Shown here: positions 23,030-31,507 of the stretch, in pieces
Layout of the letters: every line of letters begins with the position of its first letter
Numbering within the stretch: position 1 is the stretch's first letter
NCBI RefSeq assembly: GCF_902686445.1
Contig: NC_062219.1
Location: forward strand, 45,473,056 to 45,537,055
Length of the DNA: 64,000 bases
Source of the DNA: Sciurus carolinensis
Lineage: Eukaryota > Chordata > Mammalia > Rodentia > Sciuridae
Direction of reading: 5' to 3'
The notes under the pieces: model-generated
The model's database searches: none
What the model was told of the DNA's origin: nothing
What the model saw: the letters and a program-made list of their open reading frames with translations, nothing else
Made by a program: the position numbers and the translations under genes

Positions 23030-25749
23030 TTATTCTTTATAGTGAGTAATATTCCATTGTATATATATATATATATACCACAGTTTCTTTATCCATTCAT
23101 CAATTGAAGGACATTTAGGTTGGTTCCACAATCTGGCTATTGTGAATTGAGCAGCTATGAACATTGATGCAGCTGCATCTCTGTAGTATGCTGATTTTAA
23201 GTCCTTTGGGTAAAGGTCGAGGAGTGGGATAGCTGGGTCAAATGGTGGTTCCATTCCAAGCTTTCTGAGGAATCTCCACACTGCTTTCCAGAGTGGCTGC
23301 ACTAATTTGTAACCCCACCAGCAATGTATGAGTGTACCTTTTTCCCCACATCCTCTCCAACACCTATTGTTGCTTGTGTCCTTGATAATTGCCATTCTAA
23401 TTGGGGTGAGATGGAATCTTAGTGTAGTTTTGTTTTGCATTTCTCTTATTATTAAAGATGGTGAACATTTTTTCATATGTTTGTTGATTGCTTGTAGATC
23501 TTCTGTGAAGTGTCTGTTCATATCCTTAGCCCATTTGTTGATTGGGTTATTTGTATTCTTGGTGTAGAGTTTTTTGAGTTCTTTATATATTCTGGAAATT
23601 AGTGCTCTATTTGAAGTATGAGTGGCAAAGATTTTCTCCCACTCTGTAGGCTCTCTCTTCACATTGCTGACAGTTTCCTTTGCTGAGAGAAAGCTATTTA
23701 GTTTGAATCTATCCCAGTTATTGATTCTTGCTTTTATTTCTTGTGCTATGGGAGTCCTGTTAAGGAAGTCTGATCCTAAACCAACAAGTTGAAAATTTGG
23801 ACCTACTTTTTCTTCTATAAGGTACAGGGTCTCTGGTCTGATTTCAAGGTCCTTGATCCATTGTGAGTTGATTTTTATGCAGGGTGAGAGACAGGGATTT
23901 AGTTTCATTCTGTTGCATATGGTTTTCCAGTTTTCCCATCACCATTTGTTTAAGAGGCTATCTTTTCTCCATTGCATATTTTTGGCCCCTTTGTCTAGTA
24001 TGAGAAAATTGTATTTATTTGGGTTTGTGTCCATGTCCTCTATTCTGTACAATTGATCTACCTGTCTATTTTGGTGCCAATACCATGCCGTTTTTGTTAC
24101 TATTGCTTTGTAGTAGAGTTGAAGTCCTGGCATTGCGATACCCACTGCTTCACTCTTCCTGCTAAGGATTCCTTTAGCTATTCTGGGTTTCTTATTCTTC
24201 CAGATGAATTTCATGATTGCTTTCTCTATTTCTGTAAGGTACATCATTGGGATTTTAATTAGAATTGCATTGAATCTGTATAGCACTTTTGGTAGTATGG
24301 CCATTTTGACAATATTAATTCTTCCTATCCAAGAACATGGGAGATCTTTCCATCTTCTAAGGTCTTCCTCAATTTCTTTCTTCAATGTTTTGTAGTTTTC
24401 ATTATAGAGATCTTTTACGTCTTTGGTTAGATTGATTCCCAAGTATTTTATTTTTTGAGGCTATTGCAAATGGAGTTGTTTTCCTTACTTCCCTTTCAGA
24501 TATCTCATCAGTTGCATATAAAAATGCTTTAGATTTATGTGTGTTGATTTTATCGCCTGCTATTTTGCTGAATTCATTGATGAGGTCTAGAGGTTTTCTG
24601 GAGGAGTTTTTTGGATCCTCTAAATATAGAATCATGTTAACTTCCTCTTTTCCTATTCGTATCCCTTTAATTTCTTTAGTCTAATTGCTCTGGCTAGAGT
24701 TTCGAGGACAATGTTGAATAGAAGTGGTGAAAGAGGACATCCCTGTCTTGTTCCCATTTTTAAAGGGAATGGTTTCAGTTTTTCTCCATTAAGAATGATG
24801 TTGGCCATGGGCTTAGCATAAATAGCCTTTACAGTGTTCAGGTATGTCCCTACTATCACTATTTTTTCTAGTGTTTTGAGCATGAAGGGGTGTTGTATTT
24901 TGTCAAACGTTTTTTTCTGCGTCAATTGAAATAACCATATGATTCTTATCCTTAAGTCTATTGACATGATGGATTACGTTTATTGATTTACAGATGTTAA
25001 ACCATCCTTGCATTCCAGGGATGAACCCCACTTGATTGTGGTGCACGATTTTCTTAATATGTTTTTGGATATGGTTAGCCAATATTTTGTTAAGAATCTT
25101 TGCATCTATATTCATCAAGGATATTGGTCTAAAGTTTTCTTTCCTTGATGTGTCTTTTCCTGGTTTGGGTATGAGGGTGATATTAGCTTCATAGAATGAG
25201 TTTGGTAGGGCACCCCCTTTTCTATTTCCTGGAAAACTTTGAGAAGTATTGGAATGAGTTCTTCGATGAAGGTCTTGTAGTCCTCGGCTGAGAATCCGTC
25301 TGGTCCTGGGCTTTTCTTGGGTGGTAGGTTTTTAATAGCTTCTTCTATTTCATTGCTCGATATTGATCTGTTTAAATTGTGTATGTCCTCCTGGTTCAGT
25401 TTGGGAGGAGCATATGTCTCTAGAAATTTGTCAATGTCTTCGGTAGTTTCTATTTTGTTGGAATACAGATTTTCAAAGTAGCTTCTCATTATGTTATGTA
25501 TCTCAGTGGTGTCTGTCGTGATATTTCCCTTTTCATCACGAATTTTAGTAATTTGAGTTTTCTCTCTCCTCTTTGTTAGTGTGTTAGGGGTTTGTCTAAT
25601 TTGTTTACTTTTTCAAAGAACCAACTTTTTATTTTGTCAATTTTTTGAATTGTTTCTTTTGTTTCAATTTCATTGATTTCAGCTCTGATTTTAATTATTT
25701 CCTGTCTTCTACTACTTTTTCTATTATTCTGTTCTTTTTTTTTTCTGGG
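23030..25749 (-). pseudogene. L1 ORF2, 3' two thirds (reverse transcriptase and C-terminal domain), broken
   Basis: Conceptual pieces on the minus strand. The linker (25576-25749) is followed by 25115-25489 with [15 protein letters not shown] and [13 protein letters not shown], then [12 protein letters not shown] with [17 protein letters not shown], then [18 protein letters not shown]. The finger and thumb parts follow, and the C-terminal piece 23030-23908 has [11 protein letters not shown] and [13 protein letters not shown]. Frames change repeatedly. The region that should hold the catalytic F-A-D-D motif (about 24634-24641) reads directly from 'gaagttaa' into 'catgattcta', as though about 21 bp with that motif were lost. 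Confidence 0.8.
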
Positions 25750-25755
25750 GCTTTG
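25750..25755. repeat. Target-site duplication of provirus C, left
   Basis: GCTTTG, repeated at 31502-31507. Six bases is the length typical of betaretroviral integrase. Confidence 0.9.
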
Positions 25756-26150
25756 TGTCCCGGCCCGCAGGACATCAACGGGAGACGGCGAACCTAAGAG
25801 AAAAGAAATGAAAGGGACAAGAGACACAGGGAGTGACAGCAAGACAGGAATTCTGATCAAGCTGCAATTTTTTATTGTTCTCACGGGTATTTATGCTGAG
25901 GGAATGAGGGGTATGACGAGGTGCAGGCTGGTTGGCTGTGTTCTTCTATTGGGCTCCTGATAGGGTGCAAGTTCGCGCTGGCGGGAAGGTGAAGTTTGCG
26001 CTGGCGGGAAGGTGTAGTCCCGGAAGAGAAGCAGGGATGGCGCCATAGGCGCCATATTGTTAGAACTATCAGCCAGGAGGGGGGAGGGGCACTGCTGCTT
26101 ATCATAAAGGTCAGAACGTTCTCAGAATGAGAACTTCTTGGTCCCTGACA
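25756..26150 (-). repeat. 3' LTR of provirus C
   Basis: TGTC...GACA. In provirus sense it shows a direct repeat of a 17-mer with a GGCGGGAA core (plus positions 25975-25991 and 25998-26014), a paired 'ggcgccat' block (26039-26055), a TATA-like CATAAATA (about 25886-25893) and AATAAA (about 25869-25874). The order TATA, then poly(A) signal with a short R, fits betaretroviral LTRs. A 95-codon plus-strand frame here is not considered a gene. Confidence 0.92.
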
Positions 26151-26166
26151 TTTCCCCCTTTCTTAT
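26151..26166 (-). other. Polypurine tract of provirus C
   Basis: Minus strand 'aagaaagggggaaa' next to the 3' LTR start TGTCAGGG. Confidence 0.85.
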
Positions 26167-26265
26167 ATAAAATCATTGACCATATTTCGATAGCCATATT
26201 TTAAGGGGGTGATAGAGGCTATGTGGCGAGGTGGGGGTGCGGCTTGCCCGAATAGGTACAGAGCT

Positions 26266-26433
26266 GGAGTGACAATCCCTCGGGAACTGTGCCTGTCTTA
26301 GGTTGTCCGTGGCAGAGCAACATCCTTACCCGTCATTGGATAATGAGGCTCTAGCCCTCATTTCCTGTCTTAGGTTGGTATGAGCTCTCATGAATCTTAC
26401 CCGTCATTGGCTGTCCAGTTCAGCTCACAGGGG
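26266..26433 (-). ncRNA. Constitutive transport element (CTE)-like RNA element
   Basis: Lies between the env stop and the polypurine tract, as in simian type D retroviruses. In provirus sense it holds two copies of a module: CCAATGACGGGTAAG followed after a spacer by CAACCTAAGACAGG. On plus-strand coordinates the first halves are at 26396-26410 and 26324-26339, and the second halves at 26364-26378 and 26292-26305. The modules are 72 nt apart and an apical hairpin AATGAGG/CCTCATT sits between them. In the known CTE the CUAAGACAGG-type internal loops bind the mRNA export factor NXF1/TAP and let unspliced RNA leave the nucleus. Both loop sequences are intact here. Activity is inference. Confidence 0.85.
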
Positions 26434-26450
26434 TGATGGTTTATTAAGAT

Positions 26451-26951
26451 CTAATATTGATCAGATGTTGCACCATCGTGATCCATCATCTCCAGTCGAT
26501 GGTAATGAACCTGAATAGGTTCCGCCTGTTTAGCCTCAATTTGAGCTCTAAGAAAAGCCATGATCTTGTTGAATATCAAAGGACCTATAGATACGATAAG
26601 CAGCAAGCAAAGGAGGGGACCTAGGAAGGGAAGGAGATAGGGAAGGAGTCCACTGAATCCAGTCCATAGTGGATTATCAGCCAGTGCTCGTCGGCGTTTT
26701 TCTAAGTCTTCCTGCAGCTGTTTGATCTTGTCCTTAACAATTCCTGACTTGTTGGCATAGAAACAGCATTTTTCCTGCAAAGCCAGACAAATGCCTCCCT
26801 GTTTGGTAGTTAGAAGGTCTAAACCTCTCCTATTTTGTAGGACCACTTCTGCTAAGGAATCCACCTGATCTTGAAGATCTTGTATGGTGCTTGAGAGTAT
26901 CTGTATATCAGAAATCAATTGTCTGGATATGATAGAAGCTACCTGAGCAGG
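26451..26951 (-). pseudogene. env: env transmembrane (TM) subunit remnant, gammaretrovirus type
   Basis: A C-terminal env piece without its own start: the frame is open from just after the TAA at 26952-26954 and ends at 26451. Residue numbers count from a TTG at 26918. Visible parts: helical region 1-27, the conserved region 28-43 between the helices, the C-X6-C-C motif (C44, C51, C52) that in gammaretroviral TM forms a disulphide with the surface subunit, a membrane span about 91-122, and a short tail with Y-x-x-L (YHRL, 139-142). The surface subunit, cleavage site and fusion peptide are absent, so no functional envelope can be made from this locus. Same frame as pol, separated from it by one stop. 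Confidence 0.88.
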
Positions 26952-28061
26952 TTAGACAGCAATAACTTTAGAGGATGTGGCAGGCAAATGAACCCAAAGC
27001 AAGGGGCAACCTTTATTTTTAAAATGTGGATCCCGCTGCCAGAATAGTCTCGTGGGTGTATGAGGGGTGTGTAATATAACCAAAACCAAAGGAAGGTTAT
27101 AAGATATTTGTGTAATAAATTGTCGAGCAATGGCTTCTTTGACTTGAATTAATGCTTGCCGCGCCTCAGGAGTAAGCTCTTGAGGAGAAGAAGGGTCAGA
27201 ATCTCCCCTTAAAATATCATTAAGAGGCAAAAGCACATAGGTGGGTAGTTTTAAATATGGTCTTAGCCATTGGATATCCCCTAGTAATTTTTGGAAATCG
27301 TTAAGAGTGTGGAGATGATCCACAGGCAATTGTATATTAGGGATTTGAATTTGATTAGTTTGAAGTTTGAGGCCCAAGTAGGTGTAGGGGTCCTGTGTCT
27401 GAACCTTATCAGGGGCTATCTGAAGTCCCAAGGCAGTAAGGGCTTTATAGAGATCCAAATAACAATTGTTAAGATCATAGGTATTAGGTGCAGTGATTAA
27501 CAAATCATCCATATAATGTAACATATAAACTTGTGGCCACCACTTTCTCACAGGGTATACTGCTTGAGCAACATATTTTTGGCAAAGACTAGGGCTGTTA
27601 GCCATACCCTGGGGAAGGACCTTCCATTGAAATCTTTGCATAGGGCCCTGAAAATTGATGCGGGGAAGGCTGAAAGCAAAATAGGGTCTGTCCTCAGGAT
27701 GTAAAGGAATAGTAAAAAAGCAATCTTTTAAGTCGATGACCATTTTATAATAGTCCCTAGGAATAGCTACTGGTGTAGGGATGCCTGGCTGTAATGCTCC
27801 CATCGGGCGCATAACCTTATTGATAGCGCGCAAATCCTGTAAAAGGCGCCATTTGCCTGATTTCTTCTTAATAACAAAAATAGGAGTGTTCCAGGGTGAG
27901 GTTGAGGGTTCCACATGGCCGGCTGTCAACTGGTCCTGTACTAACATGGAGGCAGCCTCTAATTTTTCTTGGGTAAGGGGCCACTGATCCACCCACACAG
28001 GAGTTTGAGTTTCCCAAATAATTTTGTCTGCATGGGGTACAGGAGGGTCAGGGACCGACAC
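26952..28061 (-). pseudogene. pol: pol: reverse transcriptase fragment, betaretroviral type
   Basis: Continuous for about 370 codons, numbered from the GTG at 28061; the frame opens a few codons upstream, as expected for frameshift translation. It has FVIKKKSGKWRLLQDLRAIN (62-81), motif A around VIDLKD (D110), LPQGMANSP (149-157) and the YMDD box (183-186), so the three catalytic aspartates are present. The thumb and part of the connection domain follow. It stops at TAA 26952-26954, where sequence jumps to env TM. RNase H and integrase are missing. The pro-to-pol relation is -1, as in betaretroviruses. Confidence 0.88.
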
Positions 28062-28566
28062 TAAAAATCCAAATACCCAAGTCCAAATTTGTCTGTTTTT
28101 TGTATGGGCTGTACAGGCTCAACCTGTCCTAGTCCTAGCCTCCCAAGACCTGTACCAGGGATAAAACCCATACGAAGCATTTGATGAGTGACTAAAGAGT
28201 CGGGACTAGCAAGAATAACTTTCATTTGGCTTAGAATGTCTCGTCCCCAAAGGTTGACAGGGAGATCAGGAACAACGAAGGGGGTAACAGTTCCTTTATT
28301 TCCTGTGTTATCTTTTGTGTCAGTCCAATTGAGCACCCTGGAGCTAACTAAGGGGTTTTTTGATTGCCCTATTCCTTTAAAGTCAGTTAGTGATGAGGTG
28401 AGGGGCCATTCTGATGGCCAATATTTTTGAGAAATAACTGTGGCGTCTGAACCAGTATCTAGGATTCCTTGGAATTTCTTTCCTTCAATAAATAAGGTAA
28501 GAGTGGGTCTTTTGTGGGAGATAGGTTGGACCCAATACACATCAGAGGAACCTAAAGAGGCTGTGT
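28061..28566 (-). pseudogene. pro: pro: aspartic protease with G-patch, betaretroviral type
   Basis: In frame with the dUTPase upstream but separated by a TGA at about 28568-28570. It contains the active site LDTGSDATVI, the flap and substrate region, NLWGRDIL near the end of the core, and a C-terminal glycine-rich G-patch (MGFIPGTGLGRLGLGQ). Both the dUTPase-protease order and the G-patch are betaretroviral marks. It ends at TAG 28061-28063, overlapping pol. With the upstream stop and frame change it would not be made as a normal Gag-Pro product. Confidence 0.85.
28064..28070 (-). promoter_or_regulatory. pro-pol frameshift site GGATTTT
   Basis: In the pro frame it reads G GAT TTT TAG: the slip heptamer lies directly before the pro stop, and the -1 frame continues into RT. 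GGATTT-type sites are known at betaretroviral pro-pol junctions. No clear downstream stem was worked out. Confidence 0.65.
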
Positions 28567-28567
28567 T

Positions 28568-28963
28568 TCATGGTGAATTTTGGGCAGCGGGAGTGTTTCC
28601 TGAATTGAGGGGAAGGAGTATTAATTGTGCAATTCTTGTTCCTGCAGGGATGGCCGCTATTCCGTTAATAGCTGTGGCCAGTATTTTAATTTCTCCAGTG
28701 TAATCATTATCAATGATGCCAGGGAAGATTTGAACACCTTGTAAGGTGGTAGAAGCTCTCCCAAGACTAAGAGCACACATGTGAGGTGGAGAGGGGCCTA
28801 CAACCCCAGTGGGTATTATTTGGGGTCCTTGCATAGAGTCTAATATTGTATCGGTGGAGGCACAGAGGTCCAATCCTGCGCTGCCTGGGGTAGCGCGTTG
28901 GAGGGAGGTGATTGTGGAGAAGGACAGGGGCCTGGATTGGGTTGGGAGTCTGAGAGGGAACAA
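28568..28963 (-). pseudogene. pro: pro: dUTPase domain
   Basis: 131 codons with dUTPase motifs in order: ATPGSAGLDLCA (motif 1), a middle part with SLGRAS, IIDNDYTGEI (motif 3) and IPAGTRIAQLILLP (motif 4). dUTPase fused before protease is standard in betaretroviruses and limits uracil in viral DNA. The domain looks complete, but the frame is +1 relative to gag rather than the -1 reached from the GGGAAAC slip site, so a 1-nt indel probably lies between about 28890 and 29025. A TGA closes the frame just before protease. Confidence 0.85.
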
Positions 28964-28998
28964 ATCTTATTACCCCTGGGTTTGTTCTGGAGGCGGTT

Positions 28999-29017
28999 GG
29001 GGCCAGGGGCTGGCCCC
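28999..29017 (-). promoter_or_regulatory. Hairpin downstream of the gag-pro slip site
   Basis: In provirus sense GGGGCCAG-CCC-CTGGCCCC: a perfect 8-bp GC-rich stem, 3-nt loop, beginning 7 nt after GGGAAAC. Spacing and stability are those of a frameshift stimulator; a pseudoknot partner further downstream was not identified. Confidence 0.75.
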
Positions 29018-29024
29018 GAGAGGA

Positions 29025-29031
29025 GTTTCCC
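29025..29031 (-). promoter_or_regulatory. gag-pro slip site GGGAAAC
   Basis: Read in the gag frame as G GGA AAC, the canonical X-XXY-YYZ heptamer of betaretroviral gag-pro frameshifting, located between the nucleocapsid knuckle and dUTPase. Confidence 0.8.
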
Positions 29032-29411
29032 GAGAAGTTAGAGGGAATAGGCTGTCCAAGGGCATTGGTCTTGGATCTACACTCCTTGGCCCAGTGGCGA
29101 CCTTTACCACATTTAGGGCAAAGGGTGAGCGGAGGTGGTTTAGCCCCTGTTTGTGGAGATATGGGTCCTTCCTGTTGGGTAGTCTCGTGCAAAATGGCCA
29201 GGTTGTTTGCAAGTAAAGCAAGTACGTGGCCAGGGTTGTGAAGGGCCTTGGTGAAGGCGGCGCCAATGGCGAGACCCATGGCATGGGCTGTTCCTACCCC
29301 GGCACACAGCCTAATGAAATCAGAAAGGTCCCCTTTATCTTTGTGGGGCTGAAGAACATCTTGACATATCGGGTTGGCATTTTCAAAGGCAAGATATTTT
29401 ACAAAGGAGCT

Positions 29412-30947
29412 CTAGTTTTCACTTGGTCCAAGTAAGCGCTCCGCAGTTAGATTAAGCCGGGCAACAAAGTCACTGTAAGGCTCGTCAGGACCCTGACAAA
29501 TTTTTGCTAGGGAGGTGGTGGCCGAGCCCTTTTGAGGGAGCCATCTCCAAGCGTGCAAACCAGCAGTTTGAACCTGTGCTAGGAGCCCAGTAGGAAAGCA
29601 CGCCTGTTTAGGGTTAGTATCAAGTGGTGCATTACCCACTAGTTTAACATAGGTCCAGGATTTAGAGGAAGCCTTGATTGAATTTTTTTGGGCAGTTTCC
29701 CAACAGTATTCCCTAAAGTCTGCATTCCACAACAGGAAGTCACCCGCACTGAGGGTGGCTCGGGCCAAAAATTTCCAATCATTAGGGGTGAGCCATTGTG
29801 TACTATGGTTCTCTAGCAAGGCCAGTGTATAAGGTGCAGTGGGGCCATACTGTGTACAAGCCTTTTTAAGTCTTTCAAGAAAGCGGAGGCTCAGTCTTTT
29901 ATAAGAACCAAGGGCTCCACTCTGTCCAGAGGTGGGCTCCTCCTCATCCCCTGATTCCTGGTCCTCCTCTTGTTCTCTCTCTGGTTCTACCTCTTGTTCC
30001 TCCCCTGATTCCTCTTCCTGACTTCCTTTTAAATTCTCTGCCTCAGTTTGGGGGGGCTGATCTGCTTGACTGCGAGTAACTGGAAAGGCAAGAACAGGCT
30101 GACCACGTGGCTTCACCTTACGAGTATTAAGGGGTTTTGGGCCAGTTTGTGTTAACTCCGTGCCCAAGGCCAGTGAGCGAAGTTCGGCATCGAGGGCTTT
30201 TAGTTCTTTTAAAAGTTGGATTTGTTCCCGCCTATGTTGGAGAGACTCGCATAAAGGGGTTAGATTAGGCAAGGGAAGCGGGGAAAAAATGTCTGGGGGG
30301 CCAGTAGGTCCCTGAAGGGCTGGAGCACAAAAGGCAGGGGGTATATAAGAGGGAGGTGGATTTTTAAGAGGTGGCAGGTTTGGAGAATGGTATCGAGCCG
30401 CTGCCTCCTCCAGGGTAGCCTCATCCTCTGGGGTCAACTCATCATGGGGATTTAAAACCGGATAAATCTCAGGAGGATTTTTAGGGGACTCCTTTGGTGA
30501 GGTGGGGTCTGGGAGGTTTCCGGGGTCTGGGAGGGTCCCAGGGTCCTGAGAAGGCTGAGTAGGGGGCATTTGAATACTAACTGAAGGGCATGCCGAGGGG
30601 GGGCGAGAGGTGGATTGCATTGCCTGCTCCCCAATTTTTACAAGTTTTAAAGTACCACTGTCAAAGGGTGAACTTTTAAGAATCTCATTAATTAAATTCC
30701 AATAAGAAAAGGCAGTGACGGGTACCTTTTGAGGACCAAAAGTCTCATAATAATCTTTGAGGCAGTCTCCTACTCTGAGCCACCTTTTACCATCAATCAC
30801 CCCCTCGAGGGAAAGCCAAGGACACAAATCCTCTATGTATGAAAAGAATGATCTTAAATCCTTTTTCTTAACACGCGCTCCCCGAGTCTTGAGGGCCTCC
30901 TTGAGACCCGTCAGAAACAAATCATGTGACGAAACTGCTTGTCCCAT
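29412..30947 (-). pseudogene. gag: gag 5' part: matrix, spacer and most of capsid; ends at premature TAG
   Basis: 511 codons from ATG at 30947. It begins MGQ, giving glycine 2 for myristoylation; the matrix domain spans about 1-100 (RWLRVGDCLKDYY, TAFSYWNLI). A proline-rich spacer includes a PPSY late-domain motif (198-201). A strongly acidic run lies at about 310-337, followed by capsid text (YGPTAPYTLALLE, LTPNDWKFLA) and the major homology region QGPDEPYSDFVARL (485-498). TAG at 29412-29414 cuts it in the capsid C-terminal domain, and the same frame continues beyond (28767-29411). Type D matrix-capsid order. The product would be a truncated Gag lacking nucleocapsid. Confidence 0.9.
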
Positions 30948-31086
30948 GGTGTGTCACTCACCTTGCGCCAGCCTCACTCTCCTCCTGGATCTGACTCCTG
31001 GTCGCGTTTACCGAGGTGATCCCGAATCCCACTTGGCCAAGGCTTCCCCGGAGGGCGGCGTTCACTTCTCAGACAAAGGCTCGAGT

Positions 31087-31104
31087 CAACCACGTTGGGC
31101 GCCA
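31087..31104 (-). other. Primer-binding site, tRNA-Lys1,2 type
   Basis: In provirus sense TGGCGCCCAACGTGG then TTG, a few bases after the LTR end. The first 15 bases match the 3' end complement of tRNA-Lys1,2, used by type D and other betaretroviruses. The last bases differ. Confidence 0.85.
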
Positions 31105-31106
31105 AC

Positions 31107-31501
31107 TGTCCCGGCCCGCGGGACATCAATGGGAGACGGCGAACCTAAGAGAGAAGGAATGAAAGGGACAAGAGACACAGGGAGTGACAGCAAGACAGGA
31201 ATTCTGATCAAGCTGCAATTTTTTATTGTTCTCACGGGTATTTATGCTGAGGGAATGAGGGGTATGACGAGGTGCAGGCTGGTTGGCTGTGTTCTTCTAT
31301 TGGGCTCCTGATAGGGTGCAAGTTCGCGCTGGCGGGAAGGTGAAGTTTGCGCTGGCGGGAAGGTGTAGTCCCGGAAGAGAAGCAGGGATGGCGCCATAGG
31401 CGCCATATTGTTAGAACTATCAGCCAGGAGGGGGGAGGGGCACTGCTGCTTATCATAAAGGTCAGAACGTTCTCAGAATGAGAACTTCTTGGTCCCTGAC
31501 A
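31107..31501 (-). repeat. 5' LTR of provirus C
   Basis: Same length as 25756-26150 with four differences, at 31120, 31130, 31153 and 31157, all in the terminal 51 bp (U5 side). TSD GCTTTG follows at 31502-31507. Confidence 0.92.
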
Positions 31502-31507
31502 GCTTTG

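Larger units (their letters stand above)
28767..29411 (-). pseudogene. gag: gag 3' part: capsid C-terminus and nucleocapsid
   Basis: Continuation of the gag frame after the premature TAG. It carries the rest of the capsid C-terminal domain (region of FVKYLAFENANP and DFIRLCAGVG) and one zinc knuckle CPKCGKGRHWAKEC (C-X2-C-X4-H-X4-C). Type D nucleocapsids normally have two knuckles. Only the second-like one is seen and the place of the first is occupied by unrelated text, so a knuckle has been lost. The reading past about 28965 overlaps dUTPase in another frame and is probably not native. Confidence 0.8.
25756..31501 (-). mobile_element. Provirus C: young type D betaretrovirus-like ERV with large internal deletion
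   Basis: 5.75 kb on the minus strand, inserted in L1 ORF2. Order in its own sense: 5' LTR (31107-31501), tRNA-Lys1,2-type primer site, gag (30947 to 28767, stop-interrupted), dUTPase and protease (28963 to 28061), RT (28061 to 26952), env transmembrane remnant (26951 to 26451), CTE-like RNA element (26433 to 26266), polypurine tract, 3' LTR (25756-26150). RNase H, integrase, env surface subunit and the start of TM are missing in one deletion. LTRs are 395 bp each with 4 substitutions and no indel (about 1%), pointing to an insertion of the order of one to a few million years at usual mammalian rates (inference). A betaretroviral core with a gammaretroviral-type env is typical of type D viruses. 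Confidence 0.92.

Noticed and set aside
30757..31311. 184-codon plus frame across the gag start and LTR of provirus C
   Set aside because: Antisense to gag and LTR; the last 60 residues repeat in the other LTR simply because the LTRs are duplicates.
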